In this document: piece by piece, positions 45,001 through 52,715 of the stretch
Layout: every line of letters begins with the position of its first letter
Numbering within the stretch: position 1 is the first letter of the stretch
Assembly: GCA_033239525.1 (NCBI GenBank)
Contig: BSYO01000003.1
Span: forward strand, 29,505,540 to 29,569,539
Reading direction: 5' to 3'
Length of the DNA stretch: 64,000 nt
Origin: Nepenthes gracilis
Taxonomy: Eukaryota > Streptophyta > Magnoliopsida > Caryophyllales > Nepenthaceae
The notes under the pieces: model-generated
Database searches by the model: none
The model's input: the letters and a program-made list of their open reading frames with translations, nothing else
Told to the model about the DNA's origin: nothing
Made by a program: the position numbers and the translations under genes

Positions 45001-48000
45001 ACGTTTAGGTGGCATATTTGCTTTAACTTTGGTATTGCCATTATCTCTGTCTGCTTTTTTTTATATTAGGAAACTATGGTGGACAAAACTTTTTAATGCT
45101 GGGATATCTGCTTTGATGTTCTGTTTTCTTTTCATTTGTTCTTTTGTATTTGACCTCTAGAAAAATGTTTTTAGTGCTCCATCAAAGAAACTTGGGTTAA
45201 AGTTGTGTCTTGTGTTGTCATCCTCAAACCCCTAATATTACCCTGTTTGATTTGTTCTGGACTCACAATTAGCCACTGAGTAGTATGAAACATTAAAAAG
45301 ATCACGGATATTTTGAGTCTGCAATGTGAGATGCGTCATGCAATGTGCCATCCTTTTATTGAAAATTAGGAGGCTACTTATTACTCGCTTTTTGCTATTG
45401 CTCACGTGTTGAATAAGGGGCGTCCTTGACTAAAATTTGTCTAGGCTGTTTATTTGGTAGGTTGTGCAGGGAAATCACCCTCCTAGGCAGCAGAGGGGAA
45501 TGCTTGGTTTCAACCATGGACCTCTTTGCCTGAGAGGAATATACACAAGCACTGGGCTAATAGCCAGGTCTGTGCTAATAAGACAGTGATGACAAAATTC
45601 TTCTTAATCTATAGCTGTATAAGGTGTTGGTAAAACAACAGTGCTGCTGCTGCTGATCACCATAGTCTCCCAACAATATCTTTATAATATGAATAGGGAA
45701 GCTTTTAGGGTGGTGGGTATATTGAGGTTAACTGAAGGCATGCGTAGGTCTGGATTTGTCAGAAATGTATCATCTTGTTTCCCGAAAGTTGCGAATTTCT
45801 TTTGTTTCGCAGCAATCGACTGATGATCACTGTGGTTTTTTTAGGCACCAATGTCTTTGGAACTGAAAATTTCAAGTGTGCTGAAATTATAAGAGGGATT
45901 CTGTTATGCCTTTTACTCTCTGAAAACTTAAGAGGTGGTAATTTGTGCTGAATCTTTAATAAGATTGTAAGTTTTAGGAGGAGTTAAAATTTAAACCTTG
46001 AAAGTTGAAACAGATAATACTCCACCTCTGAAACATAACCATTGGCACTAAGGGCCAGTTCACTAGTGGAGAAGTGATGCTATTTTCTGAAAACATTTAT
46101 AGGAATACAGAAAATTGTGAAATGTATTGAAATCTATTTATTTTCATTTGGAAAATCAGACGACAAAGTTTTCTAATTTTTGAATTTTGAACTGAATTTT
46201 GGAAAAAAAAAATTCAAAAAATGTCGAAATGATATGGTATAGAATTTTTCCCTAGCCCTACAGCTTTCTAATTCACTTTTCTGCCGATTTTTGGAGATTT
46301 GTGATAGCAAAAATTTTATTTTATGCTTATAAATATAAATATATGCTAAATTTAAAGTAATATTCTAATGAATCATGAAAAGTTTGTTTAATTAAGATAA
46401 AATTTTGAGAAATGATTGTTCTGTTTTTTAATTTGTTGTTTTGAGAATTATTTAATAAATTTTTATAAGTTATAGAACCGTTACGATTTTGAATGATATT
46501 TTTTACATATTAGGAAATGTATTTAATCACTTGATATGAAGGGCCAAAAGTGTGATACTTTAATCAATTTTTACCTTATTGTTTAATTTTTCTTTACAAC
46601 TTAACAAATCATCATTTATGCATCATTAGTTAATAATCCAACTAAACTATTTATATTGCAATTATTTTAAAGAGCATTGCTATTATACAAGAATGTGTAA
46701 TTGATAGCCCCATTAACATGATGATTGATATTACCATGTGTATGGCTATAGCTGAACTAAGTAGTATATGGATTAGATTTAACTCATTAATTTGGCAAAC
46801 TTAAAATGCTTGCAAGCTTGATTTATTCACTTAATAACTTAAGCTTTAACGAGTTGACCTTACGCTTCTAATCAAGTTTTAGTTATTGGTTCTACATTTG
46901 TACATGTAATACCGTACCCAATATATAGGTGAGTGTGATGTTGCATAAGAGTTGATTTTTAGGAATCAGATTCAATATGCAATATGCTTGTATGATATGC
47001 ATTTATTTTTGGATGAAAATCAGAATGAAAAGAGGGAAGAAGTTTAGATTAGATAAAAAGATAAGGTGAAATCATGAATTTCAAGTAAAGAAAATTTGAA
47101 CAGACTAGACAAAATAAGAAAAAAATAGATAAAGCTGATCATCTCTCTGCTCCATTGTCCTGAGGAAAAAAAAAAAAAAAAAAAACAAACTCAAGATTAT
47201 TGGTCTGCAATATGGCTGATGTAGCCATAGAAAGAGAACAATGAAAATTGAAAAAACATCCACCCAGAGGCGGAGTTTGAGTTAGTCCCACCTTTTACCG
47301 GATGCGCCTACATAATAGGACTCAAAATACAATATTTGGTCCTGGAGTTTGCCAACACAAAATGTCTTAAAAAAATATACAAGGATGTGCCTTGCCATGA
47401 TAGGAGGGTTACTATATTTTGTCTTAGAGGTCGCAGGGTTCGTGATTTGAATGCTGTCTTCTTTGTGGTAGGCTGTGTGCATATAAATAAATCTTCTCAC
47501 ATTGTGCAATGCATCAGATTGCTCTATATTCTTGTTTTAAAAAATAAAAGTAATAGAAAACAATATGGTGTAATATGGGGAGGCTATGTGCATATATGTA
47601 AAAACTTCTCATACCGTGCAATGCATCCAGTTTTTTTTTTTTTCTTGTTAAAAAAAAAAGAAGGTTTAGTAAACAGAAAGGTGTAATATACAAAGGCAGA
47701 AGCAAGAGAAATTGAGAGACAGCTAAGTAGATCACAACTTTTTATAGATCAAGATCTCCAACACTAGAAGCATAAAACCCCAAAATTTAGCCAGATAGTT
47801 TAATAGAATTTATTGTTTTGAAGCTCAAACTTCAAGAGTTATGGGAGATACACTTTCTTGGTTTTGCTAAAAAAACATCATTAAACATCTTCATTACACT
47901 GCACATGGTTTTTTTGACATGTAAACAAGATATTTTTTTTTGCAAGCATCATCTTTTTATTTGGATGAGAAGTGTGAGGGATTGATCTTTCCACCAAATT

Positions 48001-51000
48001 CCATTGAAGGCAATTATGATTATCACACCACACAACTACTTCAGGGTATCTCTAAGCTGTTGTTAGAAAAAAAAGTCTAACCGGTCTATAATTTTGCAAC
48101 ACCACGGTTATGTTGCTGAAAACTTCCCTAGGGAAATATGTAATTGTGATAGACACTTAATCAGTGGACATGGTTGCAATGCTTAGACGTCTCATTTCAG
48201 GATGGTAAGTTTGCGAAAGCAGTTGACACTAGGATGTCGTGACCCTTGGTTGACACTTGTACCCAAGTCGTGTCAACCTAGCATTTTTTTGGGATAACAT
48301 TATCCCGCTAAAGCCATGGTTGTCTTGTTTGGTTTTATAAGGGAAGTCAAAGGAGATAAACTTGATGGAGCGGGTGAACAATAAAAAAAGTTATGGCGCA
48401 GCACTACTGCTGTATTGTGCATAAAATTACTAGTGGGAAGAATTACTATGGTGATAATAAAGTTAATAGCTATTGATCTTTGCCAAGTTCTTTTGAGTAC
48501 TACAATACTCTCTATTGATGTTAGATTCTCTTGGTGTCTTGAAAGAGTTTAATGACCGTTACTTGCATGTTAGTTGGGGTCATGACATAGAATGAAATAT
48601 CGGCCAATATATGATTTTCAATATATTGGCTAATATATATCGGTATTAGATTTCTTGATATTATTATTTTCCGATACCACAGCAAAATGGCAATATTGAA
48701 AAAAATTGGTCAATATATTTGATATTCGGTAGATAAATTGGTCTATATTTTCTTATTATTTTAAGACTCGTTGAAATTTTTTGATTTTGATCTGTTTGAT
48801 TATATTCATTAATATGTTCGATACTAATATATATTGTTCGATGTCGATATTTGTGTAACCAATGCTAATACTGATATTTTTATCTATGCTCATGAGGCTT
48901 TATTTGTATAGATTTTGTCATGATTTTGATCTTTTTTGGAAACTATCCTTCGTTTCCATACTATGGAATGCCTCTTTGGGTGTTTTTTTTTTTGGGGGGG
49001 ATTAATAATGGCAGTATTTACAATTTTGGACAGATTTGTTGCATCAGAAATCCCAATGTTCTGAAAAATAAAAAAAAGGGAAATTCCTTTTGAAGTTTCA
49101 CAAATTATAGATATCATGGTGGTGAGCTGACAGTTGTGGCCAATGATCTGGTTTTGATCCCCACTATCTTACATTAAAGTTTCTTTGGAGGTTTGGTACA
49201 TTGTAGAAAATTGTTGATTTGGGTGGAGAAAGATGAATTAAAGAGCAATATCCTTCTTATCTGTTGTTGTGAATATTTATCAGTTTAAAGAGTCTTTAAA
49301 GGCCAATAGTTCCGGTGCTTTCAAAGGAATGAACTTATAGGCATTTGGGAGTGGAAGGCCATGTTTTAGTAGTATCATTTCTCAGTTGTTTTTTTCTTTA
49401 AGGAGGATGACTTTTCTTCTTCCATTGTAATTTCTTTCTCCTCTCTATTGATTTAAAAGAACTCCTTTATCCTCTTTGATGTAATGTTTTTCTTTTGTGT
49501 ATGTTGAAATTGGAAAAAAGTGTGCCAATGACACAAAGAATGAGTATCTATGACATTTTGCTCACGATGGAGGGAACAGTATGTGTCAATGACAGTCCAC
49601 TGACACTGAAGATATGAAAGCAATTTTTGGGTGCAAAATTTCTCAAGTTTTCTGTTTCACTCAGTCGTGTTTGCACTGCTTCATGTGATCTTGATCTATT
49701 CAATAATGTGAATCGACTACAAAAACCTCAAATACAGAGCTTTGTAATATCCTAGATCACCTTTGAAGAGCTTGTTTAGAGAAGGTTAAGGAAATAGAAT
49801 TGTTAGTCTCTCCTAGAGAGTGCTGGGACAGGGGTGGGATGACTAGCATGGGAATTTCAGTTTTAGCACTTTGCTTTTCCGCAACATGAGGAGAAGGGAA
49901 ACTGATATAACTAAAATCAGTGTCCAAAACTGGTTTCTGCCCGTGCAAGCTGATATGTAGTGTTAATATACACAGATCAGAAGAAGTCTCCTGCTGTTGT
50001 AACATTATAGTTTCATTGTATTAAGGGTACATATTGAGCTTCATCTTGCCGCTGTTTTGTTGTCATTGCAGTTACCCTGCGGATGATAAGCTTTGGATAT
50101 GATTATCATTGGGCATGTGAAGATTCTGGTTTTGATCAGGAGGTGTGTCTACAGCTGCAGCTTTCTTGCTTCGTTTGCCTTTGTGTTAATGCCAAAGAAG
50201 TGGTTGTATTGTGTCAAAACTTACCACTTACCTTGCTTCATTTGCTTATATCTACTGCTTCTTCATGGTATCGGCTGTGATTTTTATCACAGCTTCATGT
50301 TGCCAGCATAATCCTGAATGTTAATGGCCATGCCTCTATTATCTAATACTGGGGAACCCTGAATAAAATACCAAATTGCTGGTTTAGGGGTGAGATTTGC
50401 CCCTGGTAACTTAGGTTTGCATGTTATAAGGAGGCTATTAATTCGCAACAAGGGAGACTTTGGACCTGCTTGGTTACTCTGTCAAGGATTTGTTGTTGCT
50501 GTTGGCTTTTTGATACTAAGCTGTTGCTGTTTCCTATTGCCGTTCATAATTATAAAATAGTATTCATTAAATTAAATGCCCTAACTTTCAGAATGTAGCA
50601 ACTTATTTCTTTTACACTGCTAGGATTCAAATTAAATGTGCCAAAATTATCAAAATAAAGGATGCGAGAAAAATTTATAAAAATTTACATGATCCAGGGT
50701 GGATTCTCACACATTGCAAGCTAGCCTCCCCTTTTCTTTTTGTTACTACTAAGATCACATAGCAAATTATGGTGGACACGGTGCATCCTTGAGTAGACAT
50801 GCTTCTCTTATTGTAGTTTTTTTCGGTAGCTTTTCAACTATTAGATTCAGAATTCGTTTGTCATACCTATCTAAAATATTTGTGATGATAATGGCGCTGC
50901 GTATGGTTCTAGTGCTTGTTCATCTAGCAGTGTGTGTGATCTGATGCATGCATTTAATTGATAGCATTGACATTTTTAACTTAAGCAAGCATTTATTTTT

Positions 51001-52159
51001 GTGCTGATGTAGAAGCATATTCAACATTGCTCTCTGTGTAAATCAGGAAGAACATGCTTCTTAATTTTGCAGGTTTGTACAGCTTTGAACATAAGCATTA
51101 GCTTCATTGAATCTGCCATGTTGCTGCAAGACATAAGGAATATTTGTCTCTGACATTGTTTTTGGATCCATTCACAGGAGAGGGGCCCACAGAATGTCAA
51201 GTTCTCCTTCTCTACATACCTATGCTATCTGGTGTATGCACCACTTTATATTGCTGGACCCATAATTGGATTCAATTCCTTTGCTTCCCAGGTATGTGGA
51301 CTTCAGTTCCATGAAATATTCTGCCAACGCCATTTTTTTTGGGTATTCTCTGCCATGTGCTTATCAATGACCTAACAACTGTAACTGATGCTGGATATCT
51401 GTCTCATTGCCCTTTGTTCTATTGACAAGAAATAGTGAAGATAAAAATTTCATTTTATTCCATTGCCATATTTAATGTCGTTGTTCAGAGTCATTCTAAC
51501 AAGACTGGATATTTGAGTTTTGAATTGTGTAGGACAGAAAGTTGTCCTGGTGCCGTTCGACTGGTGCCCTTTAGGACTTCATAGGGTTATTAAATATGCA
51601 CATACAATTTTCACCATAGAACATTGGGTTACAAAATAAAACATGCCATATGGCTTATATTTGACTAGGTTCTTAACCCGTTACCACTTACTGATGACAC
51701 TTGAATGGTTGTCCTGGAATTGCTATGATATGAACTCACCCCTTTATGGGTCCTTATTGCCTCAGCGTTTCATAGATTGTTTAAATGTGGCACTTCTGAT
51801 GATTGATCAATGTTTAGTTGCTTTTACATTTTTACCTTGTAAAGCTAAAATGTGGTAAGTCATGTAATTGTATCCCCTTCATGTAATGTTCCTGCAGTTA
51901 GATGTGCCTCAGAGTACTCACTCTGCGAGAGATGTGGTTTTTTATGGGCTGCGATGGGTCTTCGGTCTTTTTCTAATCGAACTGATGACACATTTTTGTT
52001 ATTACAATGCCTTTGCACTCAGGTGAGATTTTGTTATACGTGAAGCTCTGTTGGACATAATGTTCTCTTCCTATCTAGTAAACTGAAATATTTTCTGCAT
52101 TGTTTAGTGGCCTGTGGAAACAACTTTCTGCAGTGGAGGTTTTTATCATTGGGTATGGG
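23767..52159 (+). CDS. Membrane-bound O-acyltransferase family gene (GUP1/HHAT-like), 11 exons seen, 3' part missing
   Basis: Exons, all with GT..AG borders and matching phase: 23767-23869, 23974-24029, 39960-40141, 40260-40308, 44748-44851, 44967-45031, 50072-50142, 51013-51072, 51178-51291, 51898-52022, 52108-52159. Together they give 327 codons without a stop. The product matches what I remember of the single-copy Arabidopsis MBOAT protein related to yeast GUP1 and animal HHAT ([37 protein letters not shown]). It is a multi-pass membrane protein, probably of the ER, that would move an acyl chain onto a lipid or protein. The family is usually a little over 500 residues. The conserved Asn/His catalytic part lies downstream of exon 11 and is not found here. 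Introns 2, 4 and 6 are TE-rich. Confidence 0.85.
24030..24910 (+). other. Left part of MBOAT intron 2 with MITE-like fragment
   Basis: Begins with the donor GTAAGA. The stretch at about 24430-24720 has phrases such as CAATTCCTACCCTCAACCAA and repeated GATTTCAATTC, typical of hAT-like miniature elements, but no complete terminal inverted repeat was found. No coding potential. Confidence 0.4.
24911..25098 (-). repeat. Gypsy-A 3' LTR remnant
   Basis: Matches the LTR at 39188 at both ends but lacks about 300 internal bases. A 20-base string ATCTTGTACAATCACTTTGA occurs twice about 94 bp apart inside it, so the shortening came with a small duplication. Confidence 0.65.
25099..25585 (-). pseudogene. 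Gypsy-A pol C-terminal end
   Basis: On the minus strand the text near 25110-25130 reads ILEDKD followed by a G-rich purine stretch. This is the usual end of plant gypsy pol before the polypurine tract and LTR. The rest is degraded. Confidence 0.5.
25586..25914. mobile_element. MITE, copy 1 (CATGGATGAAAATATC ends)
   Basis: The 16-base left end CATGGATGAAAATATC and the right end are perfect inverted repeats (16/16). The interior is rich in ATATTGG and ATCGGTATTGG. It interrupts the integrase end of gypsy-A. A related copy lies at 48586-48888. The type (perhaps Mutator-like) is inferred from the ends. No clear target duplication. Confidence 0.75.
25915..26700 (-). pseudogene. Gypsy-A integrase
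   Basis: The minus frame 25955-26152 carries [20 protein letters not shown], the decayed FSSAYHPQTDGQTE block of Ty3 integrases. The frame 26415-26675 carries [17 protein letters not shown], the zinc-binding GGHSG..T..RI...FYW block. Stops separate the two. Confidence 0.75.
26701..27990 (-). pseudogene. Gypsy-A reverse transcriptase and RNase H
   Basis: The minus frame 27216-27425 reads [20 protein letters not shown] and [10 protein letters not shown], a clear Ty3 RT block. The YVDD-type motif that should follow is not intact. The frame 27704-27979 is the linker and RT start ending PLCIPPYR. RNase H (26700-27200) is recognisable only by position. A TA run sits at 27150-27172. Confidence 0.7.
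28021..28383 (-). pseudogene. Gypsy-A protease region
   Basis: The minus frame contains ISMHAIFG and [13 protein letters not shown]. These correspond to the ISLHAL..G and DSGSTHNFI of Ty3-type aspartic proteases. The catalytic DSG is present and the following residues are changed. Confidence 0.65.
28384..28942 (-). pseudogene. Gypsy-A gag, downstream half
   Basis: The minus strand shows a zinc-knuckle-like stretch near 28430 and gag text ([22 protein letters not shown]) at 28860-28930. Removing copia-B together with one AACCT makes this abut the gag half at 38934. Confidence 0.6.
28943..29271 (+). repeat. Copia-B 5' LTR
   Basis: Shares a long near-identical block with the 3' LTR (TGATTCAGATCC, TTTTCCTTCTTTGCTGATTGTA, CTCC.ATATCTCCTT.AATTCTT). 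Short units such as AAATATTCTGCACA are repeated within it. Confidence 0.8.
29272..29283 (+). other. Copia-B primer-binding site
   Basis: TGGTATCGGAGC directly follows the LTR. It is one base off the tRNA-Met complement TGGTATCAGAGC. Confidence 0.8.
29436..30150 (+). pseudogene. Copia-B gag
   Basis: Begins with ATG TCA GGC ACA near 29436, soon broken by stops. The clean stretch 29781-30077 holds [32 protein letters not shown] and [12 protein letters not shown], the copia gag (UBN2-type) core. It encodes the particle-forming protein. Confidence 0.75.
30151..30860 (+). pseudogene. Copia-B zinc-knuckle and protease region
   Basis: At about 30527 the text reads [15 protein letters not shown], the copia protease start usually written WIIDSGATDHMT. 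The catalytic Asp codon is AAC (Asn), so the active site is lost. The upstream zinc knuckle is degraded. Confidence 0.65.
30861..31640 (+). pseudogene. Copia-B integrase
   Basis: Pieces of the integrase core occur in order: [14 protein letters not shown] (near 31120), FIIFIDDC (31180), [18 protein letters not shown] (31514). They switch frames several times. The catalytic PQQNG..ER block at about 31400 is present but mutated. Confidence 0.75.
31641..32207 (+). pseudogene. Copia-B integrase C-terminus and linker
   Basis: Text such as [15 protein letters not shown] (near 31770) corresponds to the copia integrase tail (..FQCHPGFYSRDVTFHE..). Pro/Thr-rich linker text follows, ending before the gypsy-C LTR. 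Confidence 0.5.
32208..32663 (+). repeat. Gypsy-C 5' LTR
   Basis: Matches 36862-37305 through ATAGGTGATTTTAATTT, AAAAATTAGATAT, TTCATATCCGATTGTTG and GTTCTACATA. The left end is approximate. The right end is ATTACA before the primer site. Confidence 0.8.
32666..32678 (+). other. Gypsy-C primer-binding site
   Basis: TGGTATCAGAGAC, three bases after the LTR end. It resembles the tRNA-Met complement and, by coincidence, is the same variant as the viral site at 15806. Confidence 0.8.
32760..33240 (+). pseudogene. Gypsy-C gag
   Basis: The first part (to 32981) is a charged, probably coiled-coil segment ([13 protein letters not shown]). The second (32971-33216) holds [18 protein letters not shown] and [14 protein letters not shown], the gag core of chromovirus-like elements. 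It is then stopped at the position of the conserved WW. Confidence 0.75.
33241..34220 (+). pseudogene. Gypsy-C gag end and protease
   Basis: Degraded up to 33880, then protease: [19 protein letters not shown] (near 33980), the DTGATHNF active site with Thr changed to Met, followed by [10 protein letters not shown], the usual DFDLILGMDFL. The frame is shifted at the join. Confidence 0.7.
34221..35180 (+). pseudogene. Gypsy-C reverse transcriptase
   Basis: Starts with the pro-peptide and RT N-terminus in 34195-34698 ([22 protein letters not shown]). It continues in other frames with [13 protein letters not shown] (34783), MPFGLSN (34889) and the catalytic YLDDILV at about 34973, which is intact. 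Frameshifts lie near 34700 and 35000. Confidence 0.8.
35181..35560 (+). pseudogene. Gypsy-C RNase H
   Basis: The frame 35246-35479 reads [29 protein letters not shown]. This is the Ty3 RNase H start (FEVxTDASxxAIGAVLMQEG) with the Ala after Asp changed, and [10 protein letters not shown] follows. Confidence 0.75.
35561..36660 (+). pseudogene. Gypsy-C integrase
   Basis: [25 protein letters not shown] (about 35650-35722) is the HHCC zinc-binding end. The core follows in broken frames (35815-36130), with FITRLPKV- and SSCHPQTDGQ-like text. The tail 36300-36540 ([22 protein letters not shown]) is the usual C-terminal block. No chromodomain is visible. Confidence 0.75.
36862..37305 (+). repeat. 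Gypsy-C 3' LTR
   Basis: Follows a polypurine tract TAGGGGGAGGA at 36850-36860. Starts TGCTAGAATTTCAACTG and ends TGACA. The differences from the 5' LTR are numerous, so the insertion is old. Confidence 0.8.
37306..38220 (+). pseudogene. Copia-B reverse transcriptase
   Basis: Resumes with copia linker text, then the RT core: [23 protein letters not shown] (37710-37780) and VCWFKEGL. The frame 37971-38213 ([39 protein letters not shown]) is the RT end. The YVDD position is degraded (near 37955). Confidence 0.8.
38221..38737 (+). pseudogene. Copia-B RNase H
   Basis: Broken RNase H text ending [13 protein letters not shown] (about 38690-38730), the conserved ADxLTKxLP end of copia pol, immediately before the LTR. 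Confidence 0.7.
38738..38928 (+). repeat. Copia-B 3' LTR, shortened
   Basis: The right two thirds match the 5' LTR. The first part is missing or scrambled. It ends TTGTTAAA before the AACCT duplication. Confidence 0.75.
38934..39184 (-). pseudogene. Gypsy-A gag, upstream half
   Basis: The minus frame reads [21 protein letters not shown] and [14 protein letters not shown], the Ty3 gag core (..AEQYFEFH..P..K..LAS..LEG.A..W). It stops exactly where copia-B is inserted and is completed by 28860-28942. Confidence 0.75.
39188..39698 (-). repeat. Gypsy-A 5' LTR
   Basis: Bounded by TGTGATGTAAAG on the left and TGTTGTCA on the right (plus-strand view). It is the longer of the two LTR copies. No good primer site was recognised next to it. 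Confidence 0.65.
39960..40308 (+). CDS. MBOAT exons 3-4
   Basis: Exon 3 (39960-40141) opens [15 protein letters not shown], the most conserved N-terminal block of the plant family. It then gives two membrane segments ([20 protein letters not shown] and [18 protein letters not shown]). A Cys codon is split across intron 3. Exon 4 (40260-40308) adds the membrane segment [16 protein letters not shown]. Acceptors are T-rich and end in TAG or CAG. Confidence 0.9.
40309..44747 (+). other. MBOAT intron 4 (4.4 kb)
   Basis: Contains T- and A-rich homopolymers (40950-40975, 43548-43562), an LTR-like stretch at about 41870-42600, and the short frames 43640-43869, open in two frames without a domain. 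No complete gene inside. Confidence 0.6.
41870..42600 (+). repeat. Possible LTR fragment in intron 4
   Basis: GATAAATAGGCTTCATT near 42380 looks like a TATA box with start region. It is preceded by GTGG-rich repetitive text and followed by GAAGAGAAGAG and TCTTCTTC stretches, as in plant LTR leaders. No partner copy in the window. Confidence 0.35.
44748..45031 (+). CDS. MBOAT exons 5-6
   Basis: Exon 5 (44748-44851) encodes [20 protein letters not shown] and [14 protein letters not shown], a membrane segment and loop. Exon 6 (44967-45031) completes a Gly codon and gives [21 protein letters not shown], very close to the family consensus. Intron 5 is only 115 bp. Confidence 0.9.
47400..47690 (+). 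mobile_element. SINE-like sequence with duplicated tail
   Basis: AGGTCGCAGGGTTCGTGATTTGAA resembles a tRNA-derived box B region. It is followed by GTAGGCTGTGTGCATAT and CTCACATTGTGCAATGCATC, similar in layout to plant Au-type SINEs. The last part (47475-47525) recurs at 47586-47632, each copy followed by an A/T-rich stretch, so the tail is duplicated about 110 bp apart. Box A was not recognised. Confidence 0.4.
48586..48888. mobile_element. MITE, copy 2
   Basis: The ends CATAGAATGAAATATC and CATAGATAAAAATATC (right end, reverse complement) match each other at 13 of 16 positions. They belong to the same family as 25586-25914, and the interior is likewise rich in ATATTGG/ATCGG. TCATGA stands just outside both ends and could be the target duplication. 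Confidence 0.6.
50072..50142 (+). CDS. MBOAT exon 7
   Basis: Completes a split Val codon and encodes [19 protein letters not shown], including the strongly conserved SFGYDYHW block. It ends in phase 0 at GAG before GTGTGT. Confidence 0.9.
51013..51291 (+). CDS. MBOAT exons 8-9
   Basis: Exon 8 (51013-51072) gives [16 protein letters not shown] with a conserved C-x2-C pair. Its donor is GTTTGT, less standard than the others. Exon 9 (51178-51291) gives [20 protein letters not shown], one of the family's most conserved membrane regions. Both are in phase 0. Confidence 0.88.
51898..52159 (+). CDS. MBOAT exons 10-11
   Basis: Exon 10 (51898-52022) encodes [20 protein letters not shown] and the membrane segment [15 protein letters not shown]. 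Exon 11 (52108-52159) encodes [18 protein letters not shown] and ends at GTAAGA. The next expected family block (a Leu/Trp/Phe-rich region beginning about VLNFMW) was not found in the rest of the window. Confidence 0.88.
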
Positions 52160-52715
52160 GTAAGAGCTGTTCTTTAGTGTCCTTTCGTTTGACCACAAGT
52201 TACTATTTTCATGTTTTCTTCTCCTCATATTGATTTGTTTGCATATTGTGGAGTTATCTTTAGGCTTATGTTAAGGATACTTATTATCACTGGGGTTATA
52301 ATACTAATAAGCTGAATGATGGAGGTTTTCCATTGTGGTAAGATACTAATTATTGATGTCAAAAGAAGCAAAGGACATGTAGGTTTTTGGTACTTTTGAA
52401 TTCAATATCATGGTTGCTTTTGTAGAAAGTGATGATTTTAATACTGTTTAGAGTATTCACTCTATAAACTTTTTATCTCTTGAATGAGTTGTAGCCTCAT
52501 TTACTCCTTTTCCCCTTCTTCTATTTGAAATTTTCATATATTTTTGTATAAATTTAGGATCATAGGTTACAGGTGTGATACTTTAAGGATGTCAGGTCTT
52601 ACTGGTATAATTTAACTTTGGAATGCCACATTATAGCTTCCAAGGAATATCCTTTACATTCTTCCCTTTTGTCGACTTCATTAATCCCCTTTGAAAAGAA
52701 ACTTTTGACCATATA
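52160..52715 (+). other. Start of MBOAT intron 11
   Basis: AT-rich sequence without exon-like or TE signals up to the solo LTR. A stretch at 52259-52340 is open and well spelled (AYVKDTYYHWGYNTNKLN) but does not fit the family, so I treat it as intronic. Confidence 0.5.

Larger units (their letters stand above)
45032..50071 (+). other. MBOAT intron 6 (5.0 kb)
   Basis: Holds a possible minus-strand SINE piece at 45430-45560 (with a GGTTGAAACC B-box-like motif on that strand), AT-rich DNA at 46080-46650, a 22-base A run at 47166, the SINE-like region and MITE copy 2 listed separately, and no coding sequence. Confidence 0.6.

Noticed and set aside
52259..52340. Possible MBOAT exon 12 right after exon 11
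   Set aside because: The reading AYVKDTYYHWGYNTNKLN does not fit the family at this point and lacks matching splice phase.
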